64,000 bases of DNA, taken from Isoetes taiwanensis (lineage: Eukaryota; Streptophyta; Lycopodiopsida; Isoetales; Isoetaceae). Location: contig JAJEKV010000028.1 of the NCBI GenBank assembly GCA_021234155.1, positions 7,535,130 to 7,599,129 on the forward strand. The letters are read 5' to 3'. Within the stretch, counting starts at the first letter, position 1; every line of letters starts with the position of its first letter. A program made the position numbers and the translations under genes. The notes under the pieces are model-generated. The model ran no database searches and had not been told where the DNA came from. It was given only the letters and a program-made list of their open reading frames with translations. Positions 49,300-62,130 of the stretch are shown piece by piece.

Positions 49300-52130
49300 T
49301 TCATAGGCCCTCACAACCCTAGCACCGATTTTGCCGAAGCACTACAACTCCCTTTGGCGAGCCGCGTTCCACGATAAACCGAAAGAGCACCGATCTATGG
49401 AGCTTTGGTGAGGAGGCACTCCATCGGCGATTTCCAGCCGGAAATGCCGCCTTTCCCCGAAAGGCCCGGCGACATGCTAGCGCCTCGCTTCCACATTACG
49501 CTTATGAAGAGGTTACTACCGAGGTACGCTTTGGTGAAGTCTTGTTCCGTTGAGGTATGCTTATTGCTTCGCAACAGCATTGATTTTGATGTAGTCATCC
49601 CGGCAACAGCTTTTTCCCGTGGTTTAATCGGGCCATGGTGATTATGTTTTGGTTCTCATGGGCTTCTGGCCCTTGTTCGCTAGGGACTTCTCGGTCCCGC
49701 CTTGTACTTGGTCCCAGTAACCGATTGGGTTCACAGGACACAAGTTTCTTCCTTCTATATTCACAAAACGGCGTCTAACAAGGTGGCATGGCCATTATGA
49801 ATTACGCTGGAGCTATATTTGGTCATCAGCCAAAGAACGCTCATGAGACTCATGAATTCATATCTTTCGAATTCCTTTGACAATATTTGTTATCGGTTCT
49901 TCGACATTTGGTGTATAGCAAGTCCCCCGAGGAGCATAGCCAACATCCGAGAAGGGTACTTGGGAAGCCGAAGACATCGGGCCTTTATGGTTGTCAAAAT
50001 GCCATTTCGGCCAATCGAAGAGATACAATACTTTGGGCATGTCATATCACAGCATCTTCCAATCGATCCCAAGAAACATCCGCTGGATTGAATTGGCCGC
50101 GACTAAAGAACATGTATACTGTGGTGAGAAGCTTTTTGGGCTTAGCAGATATTATAGAAAGTTCAATAAGAACTTTGCTGCTAAGATAGCACATCTCTAA
50201 CTTAATTCTCACCAAGGCGTAAAAGATAAAAGACTGGTGGCACATTGGCAAAAGAAGGCTCAAGCAGGATTTGAGAAGTTAAAGGAGGCCTTAACAATCA
50301 CTCGCCTTAACATTGCCTCGATCCGTAGAAGGACAAGCTAGTCGCGAATCGATGCGAAAGCAAGATTAAGCATCGAGCGTTTCCACGTAAGAAGAAGAGT
50401 CGAAGCGCATTTATCTACCTAAAGATGAATCCGACGCAGTAGACCTCGCACCGGCCACGATCAGAGCTATTGCTGGTAAGAGCTTTAAAGATCTGAGACA
50501 TCATCTATTGGGAAGGAAGTTCAATTGTGAGCGCACCACCGCAGTTCCGCAGTGACATCTTCACGCAAATCCATTGTTGAATTTAAGGCAAAGAAGATGG
50601 ATGGAGTTCTCGAAGAGTACGACTTCGATCGGTGGTACAAGCTTCTAAACCTAATGTGGTCAGCAGACACTCATTACGCACCCCTTAACAACAAGGGTGC
50701 ATTGCACGCTTACATCAACACCCTACCAAAGGAGTTTGGCAAGAAAATAGAAGAAACGCCAACGGACAAGAACTTCGTGAAGTATGGGCAAGCTTAAAGA
50801 GGCAAGAACGACAAAGAGAGAGAAGCCTTCAAACATTTTGGGCAAGGAAGGAAAACCTCTTTGTACCATAAAAAATAGCAGTGTGCCTAATCATCCGGAA
50901 TAAGGTTGATTCTCCATGACACCCAATAATACCTAATAGCTTCCACACGCTGTTTTGCATTTTAAAACCTAATTTCCAAGATAAAGAAGTAGTTACCATT
51001 GTACGCATGTTGAAGCAGATAGCAAGGTATATACGCCGAAAGCCTATATGCTGCATCGGCTAGCGAAATAAATCCAAATAATCCCGTGAGCATTAGAGCC
51101 ATTTCCGCATCATTCAAACTCCAAGTGGGAGATAATAAGCATGGACTTCATTACAGGCCCGTCTCCTAGAACCAAGCAGGCAAGACGCCTAATATCGAGT
51201 CGCATAAATCGTCGGCGATGGCGCACTTTGTGCCTTGTAGGAGCACCGGACACGCATTAGACACCGTGCTATTCAATAAAGGAGATTTTAGACTCCATGG
51301 GATGCTAAGAGAAATAATCTCCGACAGAGATCTCGGGTTCATGAGGCATTCTCGGCAGATCTCTTCAGCATCTGACTTAAATTATCGATGACACCTTTAT
51401 CACCCTCGCATTGCATGGGCAGATCTTCTACGCCACCATTAATCTATACTAAGATATAAATGCGTATTCATGTCCGAACAGCAATCAGCGATGACTTCAT
51501 CTACTTGGTTGAGTTTGCATTGCCACAATAAAGCACTGCTGCGAGTCATCCTTAAATGTCGCCGCTTTACGAATCAACTACTCTACTATCGCTGTTGACA
51601 CCGTATTAATTTGGCACAACCGCAGTCCGCGTAGAAGTATCCCGCCAGATATTCGCCGAGATGTTCATCTGGTTGAAGAAAGCAGATACCGAAGAAGCTT
51701 CCAAGAAAAGAGCATACGCATCAACGTTAAGGAGTTCTAAGTAGGGGACAATGTTTGGTCGAAGATAAAGGTCAACAAGCAAAGCTCCAAGATCTAATTG
51801 CAAGAAGCTTGCTCCAAGGTATTGGTCCATTCAAAATTGTCGCTGGTAGGTAACTGCCTACAAATTGACTTTACTCGAAGACAATTCCAAGATCCATAGA
51901 GTCTTCACGCAGTCTCCTAAAGAAACACACCCTAATCCGTGAGGAAATCCATTGAGACACCGAAGCATCGAATTAATCCGGACGATCAATCTTGAGATTA
52001 AATACCCAGGTTCTCTCGACCGATTCATAAGAAGACGAAGATCTCACCCCTCCAATACCTTGTGAAATGGACGCATCTCTTTACCGCTGGAGGACGCTTA
52101 CGCGGGTACTCATAATCGATTCCTTTGAGA
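49300..52130 (+). pseudogene. Ty3/gypsy pol remnant: RT, RNase H, integrase
   Basis: Reading across frames on the plus strand: LMNSYLSNSFDNICYRFFDIW (49827-49915) and YSKSPEEHSQH (about 49915-49945) stand for the FFDDILVYS region. KCHFGQSK (about 49994-50017) and GLSRYYRKFNKNFAA (about 50138-50182) follow. RNase H shows DLRHHLLGRKF near 50492-50525 and EEYDFDRWYK near 50612-50643. Integrase shows WEIISMDFITGPSPRT (about 51126-51172) and GMLREIISDRD (about 51299-51332). Near 52048-52090, QYLVKW resembles the start of a chromodomain-like tail. Every domain is broken by stops and shifts. In a living element pol copies RNA to DNA and inserts it. Confidence 0.82.
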
Positions 52131-52841
52131 AGCATTCCATAATTCATGGAGCAATGTAAAGGGTCAGCTCGTCAATCAAGTGGTCGCATCTAACCGATAG
52201 GTGTGAGCTTTATATCCCGAGCTCCACTGGATGCCACGGCGTAGTCGTACTTGAGAGAAAAGAGGTCATTCAGATGCATAATAGGAAGCACTCTAGTCAA
52301 TAATGCTTATCACGAAGGATCCTTCAATTTACCTGAGGACACCAACCTTCACGCAAAAGCAACTAAAGGTGTAGGCATGAGCGTATGATAGCGTTGATAG
52401 GCTGCCCCCACGGCCACGATGGCTAGAAGCATCCTCTTCCTATGCCGGAGATTAGTCAGCCACATTCATGTAGATAGGTGGGTCAACAATATAACCAAAA
52501 TTTTTAATAATTAACTATAATACTAACGAAAGTGTCAACCTCGCCAATAGAACGAAGGAAGCCGCGTGAGGTTGTGACTATTACAAGAACTGTAGCATAT
52601 GTATGAATAAATGCTACTAAGGGGACAAGAACGCTGGAAGAACAATTTTGTGCTTAAACTAGACACTATAACAAATGTTGAAATAAGCATGCGAATTAAA
52701 GGTCTTTACTAGCGGAGATATAAACAATGCAATTATAATTTTAAGTATTATCTTATAATAATTGTAAGCAATTACATGTGCCTGGCGAGTCCGATGTCGC
52801 ATGCGTTTCAAGGTGGAGACTCGTGGATGCCGCTACATCAA
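52131..52841. other. AT-rich tail of the gypsy-bearing insertion
   Basis: No coding motif. An AT-rich imperfect palindrome around AATTATAATTTTAAG lies near 52730-52775. Confidence 0.4.
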
Positions 52842-54429
52842 TCCAGAATGACGCCTCGTAATAATATACTCAGATGAATACGATATTATATCGACATCGC
52901 CACTAGTACATGTCGACTCGCATCTATTACGACGCATACGTACATTATCGACTTCATAAAGGGTAGTACCCTTGGTAGTACAACCTCGCGGAACCATTAA
53001 GAGGCTGCACATGCTAAGGCCACATGTGAATATAATATTCTTTACATGTGGCAATAGGGCCATTGACCAAAAGGGCCTAACCCTAAATTCGCGGGGATAG
53101 CATAAACCTCAAAAGGGAAACCTTCGCTTCAGCCTCTATAGGTCGGATTGGTTAAAGATTGACTTCATCTCGGCCAAGAGTAGCGTGAGGGAACCGAATT
53201 TCCTGGTCGTTGTACCGATCCTTACCAGCAATTCGGTGATCCAAACAAAGATGGACTTCTCGAGAAATGGGAGCCAACCAAGAGCTCGTTAGTGTCATCC
53301 CGCTAGTTAGATCCGAAGTTTTCAGCCCTCATCCCATAGGATTAGTAATTCATTCTAGCTATAGGCTTACCCCTACGTAGCCTTTAAGCAGTTGATAGAT
53401 ACTATCAAAGGAACCGCTCTTAAACGCGATTAGGTAGATTAGAATAGATGTATTCCTATTGTTTCGCTCATGTGATGATGCTCGATAATTTATGCCGCAC
53501 TCTTGTGTATTGGGAAGGGGTAGAGACCCGAGCCCAAGTAGTTGTATTATTGATCATATTTTAGCCCATTAATTCCCACTACCGTGTATAAGAGCCCGCC
53601 TCGGCCGCGGGTGGTGGAGCTAGACCTACCGAATAAGGAGGGCTTGTCTAATCATGGTTGATCCTGGCCGGCTGCAATCTATACGGGAACGCCGGTGGAG
53701 TTGTGGGCCTAATACTCCCCGCATCAGCGTGAGGGCGTGGTATGGCCTCGACACTGGGTGATGCGCCATCTTCCGCTGAGTTCAAGTCGATATTTGTTAA
53801 AGGCTCTCAGCTCGCCTCGCGATTAGCATGAACCTTCGAGGAGAGTGATCTCCTCCTCGCCTATCGGATCGGGAGATGCAAATCAAGTAGTAGTAGCCCC
53901 GGGTCATTCACCCGGCAGCTACTGCCGTGCTCCAATACTTTTCTACCATCCGGGCAAAGTATGCAATGTGAGGGGCGGATGGAGTGGATCATCAATCCGC
54001 CATGTTCCTATGCCAACCAAATCCATTTGCCATGTAAATTTCCACCGCATTACATCCGAAACCCCAAACCGCCGGGCTGATCCCCATGAGTCCAAGCCCG
54101 GGTAGGGACCTCTTCCTTGGCGTCATATTGATGTAATCGATGTGTGATGCAAAGAATCGGATAGTGGGTGACCACCCTTCGAGGTGGGTATGTTATTGCT
54201 TGAGCGTCATGCCTGCGCTTTGTTTACGCTTCCGTTAGGTCGATCTCAGGGAGATCGAATGAATGACATCAGCCCATTCTTCCCTCGGCCGGGTTCTTGG
54301 CCACCATCAAGAGTCCGATGTTAGTGGATTTCACATCAAATGCGCGCGATGCCGCCTTCCGAGGGGATGATTCCCAGCTTTGCATAATGAATGGCATCGT
54401 GATATGGTTTACCGCCACAAAGACTGTTC

Positions 54430-54690
54430 TAGATGAGCCTATGGCGTACGGAGCATGTATTCAGCGGATTGATAGCTCTTAAGTTTTGATTGTTATTCTA
54501 TGCTATGTAAGAGAGAAACGCTTAACTAATGCGCTCATCAAGGAGCTAAACTTGGCCTAGTTATCGAAAAAATGGAATGAAGAGTTGGCGAAGTGTATTT
54601 CATGCAAGGCATGAACAACGGCCATGATAATCGTGGAAGGTATGTTCCTACACCGATTGCTATTTTTCAAAAGATCTGCTAACGTAATGG
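54430..54690 (+). repeat. Direct repeat of the block at 47797-48050
   Basis: Shares GATTGATAG, TTAAGTTTTGATTGTTATTC, CAAGGAGCTAAACTT and GAAGGTATGTTCC in the same order and direction. Divergence is moderate. Confidence 0.75.
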
Positions 54691-55399
54691 TTTCCGCTGA
54701 ACAGATGGAGAACCCTAAAAATGGTTTCATAGTCCCCGTGAATTTATAGGTTTAATTCGGTTCTACACTAGTTCGCCCGTTGGTTTTGTCGGCTTAAAGT
54801 CTCCCCATCTTGATGAAATTGGGGCCCTGCTTCGGTCCTCGTTCTTCGAACACCCTCTAAGAGTGCTTGAGGGGTTAGGGTCTGACTCAAACCACTATGC
54901 TCAAGCGCGACTCTTGAGGTTAAGCGCTAATTCTCCTCGCCCAACACATCCACTTACACAATTCTATCGCTTCCCACTTATTCAAGCATTTCAAGCAAGA
55001 TTCTATTATTACCCCAATTCCCTTTGAGTAAGTTATGATCATTTTGAGGTCACTTTTAGATCTTCCCCAAGAGTGCTTGAGAGGGTTAGGCCTGACCCAT
55101 TATAATGCGACTTTGGAGACATTGCTCCAAAAGTGACTTGTACTTAACGCTCTTCGATGTTTTAAACATATAATTCAGCTATTTCAGCTTTGATTGATTT
55201 AATTCCTTTTTATTTTATCATTTCGGTTCCTGGCGCCGCCTGATCCCAGATGGTGCATTTCACCTATGAGCGCGCCAGAGACCCATTAGGTCCGACCTAA
55301 CATGCCCCGGCGACTTTGAGGTATCGGCCAAAAGTGCCTGAAATTCTAGTAGGCTCTCTTAAGCACTTCGGTTCTGTTCTATCTTACCTATGTTCTCTT
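54691..55399. other. Spacer between inverted arms, with a possible tRNA-Asp-type primer site
   Basis: Contains AGAGTGCTTGAG(A)GGGTTAGG twice (about 54857 and 55070). CCTGGCGCCGCC near 55229 begins TGGCGCCG, as in primer sites of Athila- or Tat-type gypsy elements, but only the first eight bases agree and no interior follows convincingly. Confidence 0.35.
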
Positions 55400-58300
55400 A
55401 ATTATCCTAATCCTGTATAATACTAACTCCAAATTCGAGAAAATTTTCCCACTCGAGGGTTTGTACCAGGGGCTTTACCCCAAGACTCATCGCTCCGGAT
55501 GAGTTGGGGTTCCATAGGTTTCGGCTAAGCTCGATCCTGGTCTCGCTAAGATCGAGCTCGATACCATTGTGACCACCTTCGGCCATATACGATGCCCTCA
55601 TCAGATACAACCGGAGATCATCCTCAAACCAAAGATTCCGCTCACGATGTGAGGCCGCCCACTCCATCATCTGCCCCTCGATGGTGGTGGCTAAGAACCC
55701 GACGTGGGAAGAATGGACGAATATTCATCCCGCTCTGGATCTACCTAGCAACTAAGCTGCAAAACAAAACATGAGCACATGATACAAGCAATAATAATAA
55801 CACATACCCACCTCGGCGTGGTCCACTATATCGCGCCAAGCTGCATCACACTTTACATCAATATGACATAGGAAGATCCTTACTCCAGCTCGTACTCATG
55901 GGATCAACCGATGCTTGGGGTCTCCCGAGCAGCAAATGCATTTAATTCATGGCAAATGGATTTGGTTGGCATAGGAACATGGCCGTTGGTGAAGTCCACT
56001 CCACTCCGCTCTCCTTGCATACTTTGCGATAGGTTGAAAAGTATTGAGCCCTCGAATCGCGACAATGGCTACTACTACCGGGTTGCATCTCCCCGATGAG
56101 GCAGAGGAGATCACTTCCTCCGTATAAGCCATGCTAATCACGGGCGAGCTAGAGAGCCATCGTCAGATATCGACTGAACTCACCGGAAGATGACACATCA
56201 CCCCATCGAGTGTCGAGCCCATACCGCCTCACGCGGCTGGTATTAGGCCTAGCTCACGTCAGCCCCTCGGCCGCCGCTACACTTTCGATCAACCATGATT
56301 AGACAAGCCCTCCCTTGTCACCGGTTCAGTCTTCACCCACAGCGGTTTATGCACGCTTCATTAATTTGGAATTAATGGGCTAAACTACATCATACAACTG
56401 CATTTGGCTCGGTCTCTACCCCCTTCCCAATACACACAAGAGTGGCGATAGAATGTCAAACATCACAATGTGAACCTAAACAATAGAATACATCTATCTC
56501 TAATCTACCTAATCATACATGGTTAGGTTCTCATATATCTATCATTCTAGTCAGGCTTCTATATTAAGAATGAATACTAATCCCATGCGGGATGAGGGCT
56601 GAAAACTCGATCTAACCATCTGATCAACCACTAACTCCTATTTGGTCAGTTCCCATTCCTGGTTGGCGCTCCATGCCGCTTGATCTCTTTAGATTGTCAT
56701 CGATCGAGTCATGACTTAGGGAATTCTGCCTTCCGCTACTCTTCAGCCAGATGAAGGCCCAATGTCATCTAACTGACCTAGGGGTTGAAACCTAAAGGGT
56801 TTCCTTTTTAGGTTTATGCCCCTTTATCCCCACGAATTTAGGGTTGGGCCCTTTTGGTCAATGGCCTATCACACATGGTAAAAAGGATATTATATTCACA
56901 TGTGGCCTTTAACATGTGCAATATATTTGTTCGCCGGTTGTACCCTAGGTACTACCTTTATGGTCGATGTATGATGTCGGCCATGTCGCCTGAACATTAT
57001 GTACTATGACGTGTCGATAATATACCGGTGTGATTCATACCGTATATTATTCTAGAACGCCACAGCATTTGCCAATCACTGCATCATCATCTCTACTCTT
57101 TATAGTAGAATCTCTTGAACTCTTTAGCCCCCAATTCCACGTCCGGCGTGCTCCGAATCCTCGTACCGATATCATCCCGAAACGTGACTCCAGCCCCTTG
57201 GCTCAGGTCAAGGCACCAACATGTTAACATCTGCTAATGTACCATGAGATTTATATACTTGCCAATAAAATATACTCTTTGATAAACCATAAATTTACAT
57301 GCAGATAAAAGCTCTCAAATTCTTGGTGCCCAGTTAACTCCACTCAGCCAAATAGGTCACCCCAGGTTTCTATTCCAACTTCCACTAGAGCCTTCGTAAA
57401 ATGTCCCTCCATAGCAACTCCATCCCCCTGACTACCGGCACGCCGCCATCCCCGCATTCATCTCCCTTCCCAATAATGATTCCTCACCGTGACCTACCCT
57501 CTTAAACATACAATGACAATACAAGGGGTTAGTCCATTGGCGACTAAGTGGGGGAGGAAACATTTCGAGCATTCTTAACATTAACCACAAAGCAATCTAG
57601 CATATAACATCCAAGATAAGAAGACAATAGATTTACCTCGCCTCTATGCCCCGTGATTAATTAGAACTCCACTACAAGCGTGTTTACATTCACACCAACC
57701 TTCAGATGTATGCACATATGTTACGTATCCCTGGTTATAATTCCCCGTGGAGACCACTCTCCATTTGTACGCATGGTTCAACTCATCCAACAGCCATCTC
57801 ACCGGACAAGTGAAGTTACATCGCTACCCCACCCTCCTCGGTGGGCCGTGAATGTAACATGCCATCCGCTCTAGTCATTTAGCATCGATAAGTCTGGCCA
57901 TTCCACCTCAAGATACCGCTTGCAAGATGCAACATCATCCATCATGACTTCACACAAGATAGAATATCACTCAATAACCTTACAAGCTGATTCAATACGA
58001 TATCATAGAATCCTCATGCATCTTTACTTCCCAAGAACAACCATAGAGCAATGCAACACAATACACCATACCAAGATATTACATAACCCGCGACAACATC
58101 TCATCGCCACATCTCAAAGCAAGAACATGACTTCCTTAACATATAAACAATCATAACTTCCGTGCACAAATACCATAATTGCATCTAATGTCCTAGATAA
58201 TTCACATGTTCTACTGGAAGCATAACTAAGCAATACAACGTAATTAAGCACTCATCAAATCCCTAAGCACGCTTCAAACTCTAAATTCCTCATTGATTGA

Positions 58301-58766
58301 TTCTTTATTGATCGATTCCGCCTTTCCTTGCTTCTATTTCCTCGCCTTCCCATCTCAGAAGTTCTTCCTGCTTCGGCCGTCTAATATTCACCAAATTTCC
58401 TTCTAAAGAATAGGTAGAGGAGAACAATAAAATGACCACCAAACCAAGGCACCTCCTTTGTTCACATCCAATATATATACACAATGACTAAATCTCAACG
58501 CATGCATGATGGACAAGCGTAATGCGTAATCACATGCATGCATGCACATGTGCATGTATATGCATGCAATCTAATGCATGTTTAGCATATTTTATAAGTC
58601 CACTACACATTAATCTAACACCTTCTACTTATATAACCTTTGCCAATATATTTCTATAGTTTTAAATACCACTACTAGCATAACCTATGGACGATATCGT
58701 ACGAAGGTCGTTAGATGATCTACAAATCTCTTATATCGGTGACAAAGTAAGCTATTAGGGTCTACA
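55400..58766 (-). repeat. Right arm of the inverted repeat (undivided copy)
   Basis: Reverse complement of the three left-arm segments without the two insertions, so it shows the arrangement before them. It ends TACA at 58766. The outer part holds CATGCATG-type motifs (58500-58580) and ATATATATAC at 58471, mirroring 44270-44362. The 87-codon minus-strand frame at 55670-55407 lies in a well conserved part but is not recognised. Confidence 0.75.
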
Positions 58767-59830
58767 TAAAGGAAGCAATGAGACTAGAGAGGATTCACCG
58801 GGCTAATGGCCAAACATGGTAAAGTGAGATGAGAACAATCGATGCAAGTGAAGCAAATGAGCACATGAACACCCAATATCAAGCTTGTCGAGGGTGCAAA
58901 TAGAACATAGATAGATAGGTAGGTAGGTAGGTAGGTAGATAGATAGTATTTTTATGTCATGCCACATTAGCAGCGTCCATGAGGACATATGACGGACCTC
59001 CAAATGAACACAGGAACCTAGCTAGTATGAACGATAAGAACTGGAATTAAAAGACCGACAAATGGGGCAATGGCATCAAGAGAAACAATGCAGCAAAGAG
59101 AGCAATAAAACTTATAGAGCTAAGATGACCAAACATCCATGTCTTAACATGCTAAGAGTACATAACTGAAGTAATGTAGATGAACATGCCAAAACTACAA
59201 ATCCACCTGAGCAACGATATCCAACCAGATCAAAAGACTAGTGCAGGTTGAAAAAGAATTAAATATATGCAATTGAAGAAATATTATCTAAACAAATAGC
59301 ATCAGCATCAAATAGCAAAATAGGGGACCAAGAAAGCAAGCACCACAAACAACACATGCAAGAGCACCTCAGAGCAATTAGAAAAAGAGCCCATGTAAGC
59401 ATAGCTTACAAGGAGCATAAAGCATAGCAATGAACACCTAAAAAAGGAAAAAATTGAGTATGCAAAAGAACAAATTTAAGTAAATATAAGGCAATATCAT
59501 AATGGTTGCATGGAGGCAAGACATCCTATGAGAAATATCTTGAAATATAGAGCGAAACCATTGTGGAAAGGAGGAAAATAAGAATTTAATGTAGCTAAGG
59601 TTGCATAATGCGAATGTGCAATAGGCCTCAAAGGCATCCATGTGAAAAAATGAGAATATTTGATAAAGAGCAAGAATAGGCCCCCAAAGGCATCCATGAG
59701 AAAAGTTCGAGAATATTTGACATGGGAGTGCACACTTACCTAAAGAAAGGATGAAAGAATGTAACTAGCTCAAGGCTATCTAGAACCTACATACATACAC
59801 ATGCTTACCTTATAGAGAGCAAAAACATGG
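58767..59830 (+). repeat. Purine-rich block with a GATA/GGTA microsatellite
   Basis: A/G-rich text of the same kind as at 34.7-37.1 and 43.8-44.1 kb. A tetranucleotide run (ATAG/GGTA) spans 58907-58946. It begins where the right inverted arm ends. Confidence 0.55.
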
Positions 59831-61230
59831 AAATAGGAAATGAGTATGCATCTTGTAGGCGTACGTAAGATAGGCATGCACGATAACAGCTTGAGAAACT
59901 CGAGGGAAAAAATGTTTAGGCATCAACAGACTGCTAGTCCCGCGTCTCCCCGGCATACAGACTATTCGTGCATTACCTGCATTTCGCATCAGTCAAGCTC
60001 TCAGCATCCTCGGCCACCACTTCCGGGTCAGCTTACATCAGCGTTCAACACACCCGGATCAGCCATCAAAGGCTCACAGACTGCTAAACAGACCACGCAA
60101 TGTTCAACCACAACAAGAGGTGCGCCGTGACAAGTGATGACCTCACACCGCCTCGCGGTCGTACTGGATTCTAGGCATTTCGCGAGGCACCGGCCAATAT
60201 CTCGTGAAATCGTACCTCCTTCCAGGAGTCGGCACCGATCACCGAGTGTTCATATTGGGCCCAAGGCCATTGTGTAATTATATATATGACTCAGGAGTCG
60301 GCCATGAGTTCTAGATGAGTTTTGAGTCTGGCCTCCTCTCTATTACAGAGCTCATGTATGTTCATCATTGATATCAAGGAAGCTTTATCATTTTCCTCAT
60401 TTGTCTCGCTTCTTCTTCTTGCAAATCCGCGTGATATAAGTCCTGACTCTCCTGCTAGATCCACTTCGTCCTCACAGAGGGCCGCCCTGTGAGTTCCCGA
60501 ACCCGTGACTTCAAACATCGCCGCCACGGCCGGGTTCTGATTCCATACCCTACTTTTCTCGGCCATGTTCCGGTCTGGAATTTCACGCCGCCGCTAAGAA
60601 CTTTTTTCGGGGACGCCTCGCTTGATTTTCATCACTGCAAAACCGTTTCGGCGACATGTATGGATCCGGCTTATGACATAGTGGAGGCCATCTTCTGGCC
60701 TGCGGCTCACCACCAACCCTCGTGGTCCCCGCCCTTCGCCCCAGCTCGCCTCTAAAGCGGCAGTAAATATTGCTTCACAACTCGGGCCACTTATCACTAT
60801 CAGACTTTATCGTGCCTCAACCTTCTCAACCGTGACTTTCATACCCCCCGAACATGCCTATCCATCATTCTTCGTGCCATAATTCCTTCCTTCACAAACC
60901 ATCATCTCTCGTGGCCATGATAATCCACATCGCCTTTTATACCAAAATCTTCGTGAATATCCTTTTCCCTACATTTCCCATCGCCTTCCTCAAGCATAAC
61001 CTTACAGATCTCAAACTAATGCTCCAAGAAATTTCCGGGGCTTCAACCGCTAGCCACCTTCATCAGTGTGTCCTTCAGTGCACCATGCCACATCCACCCC
61101 TAACCTCAATATCTCCCTACTATACCGTTCGTCTACCAAGCACTTTCACATCTACCTTTCGTACTCGGAATCGGGACTTATCCCACCTTTTGGCAACACC
61201 GCAAACCCTTTAACGTAAAGTGTTTCGTGC
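59831..61230. other. Unassigned, C-rich plus strand
   Basis: Frames at 59840-60130, 60291-60566 (-), 60489-60755 and 60854-61213 have no recognised domain. Given the gag remnant to the right, part of this may be the start of that element. Confidence 0.35.
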
Positions 61231-62130
61231 CCGATGGAAGAATTTGAGGCTCTAGCTGTCCTAAACGTACCGCGCGCAACCTCAACCGGAATTCCACATC
61301 TTCCACCACCCTAATGGTTTCTCATCAATGCATTCCATAGTCCACCGTGCCATCGAAATAAGATCGGGTCGAAATGCTAATCAAGCTGCCTCATTATGGG
61401 ACTACCTGATGATGATCAACTTCATCTCAAGCAACTCAATGAATCCTCAACAAGAGTCTACCTGAAGTCCGCCTCGATTTTATGGACCACTTGGTTAATT
61501 CGCTAAGTAAGTCAAGAGCAGCCCCTAATACGAAATGCATTTTGGTCTCGGTTTTCTCCAAGGACTTCTCCAAATGACTCAATATGATCAATACCAAGGC
61601 CCCAAGACTTTGAGCAGGCTATCGACCTTGTCAATCACCTACCAATGTTTCTCCCCGAGGCGTACTCTTCAAGAGCTCCCGCTCATTCCACTCGGGCCAT
61701 TGTTCCACGTATCGCTCGTACCTCCACACGCCGAATCCACAAATAAGCAGTCAGATTCGGTGCCATATTTGTTAAAATACTAAGGCTATTCGCAAAATGA
61801 GTGTAACTCCACCAATGGCCCGCTTTCATTGCAAGCCGAAATATGCATCATGCTACCTGAAGAGTGTACCGCATCAACCTACACCGTTCGCGAACAAAAA
61901 TGGTTTATCAAGTGCAAACCACACCCCTCGTAACAATCGCGACTATCGCCAGCCACCAATTTCCGTGCAACCCACCAACTTCTATCAGCAATGACAACTG
62001 GACCCAACCCACGCACTTTTTGATCCTTCTAAAGCCTGTTATCACCGGGCTAAGAATAGTCATACCATCACGCGGTCCTCAACTTCCACAGTTCAAAGTA
62101 ATGTACTTTTCCCCTTCGTAAGTACTAAAA
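61231..62130 (+). pseudogene. LTR-retrotransposon gag remnant with degenerate CCHC knuckle
   Basis: At 62037-62078 the plus strand reads CYHRAKNSHTITRS. The spacing is exactly that of a CX2CX4HX4C gag knuckle, with Arg and Ser in place of the second and fourth Cys. The preceding text is rich in Pro, Gln, Asn and Thr, and the following text is basic, as usual around gag knuckles. Frames are broken. Family not determined. Confidence 0.42.

Larger units (their letters stand above)
47797..52841 (+). mobile_element. About 5.0 kb insertion carrying a decayed Ty3/gypsy retrotransposon
   Basis: The right inverted arm lacks this segment: its flanks meet near 57065. It starts with a block of about 220-250 bp (47797-48050) that recurs in the same direction at about 54430-54690, then holds a hairpin, gypsy pol (49.3-52.1 kb) and an AT-rich tail. 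The repeated block may be part of an LTR, but the second copy lies beyond the resumed inverted arm, so the element's exact structure is unresolved. Confidence 0.6.
44056..54480 (+). repeat. Left arm of a 3.2-3.4 kb inverted repeat, split by two insertions
   Basis: Three segments (about 44056-45256, 47264-47795 and 52842-54480) are collinear with the reverse complement of 58766-55400. Examples: the TATATATAT region near 44354 with 58471, TCTAATTAATGG near 45195 with 57655, GCTAGATTGC near 47266 with 57600, and GGCTTGTCTAATCATGG near 53640 with 56310. The outer end begins TGTA (44056) and the other copy ends TACA (58766), like LTR termini. RY-type CATGCATG motifs and a TATA box near the outer end suggest that the element's promoter lies there. 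Confidence 0.75.

Noticed and set aside
55229-55250. tRNA-Asp-type primer-binding site as proof of an Athila-type element
   Set aside because: Only TGGCGCCG agrees; the rest diverges and no gag start follows, so it is mentioned only as a possibility.
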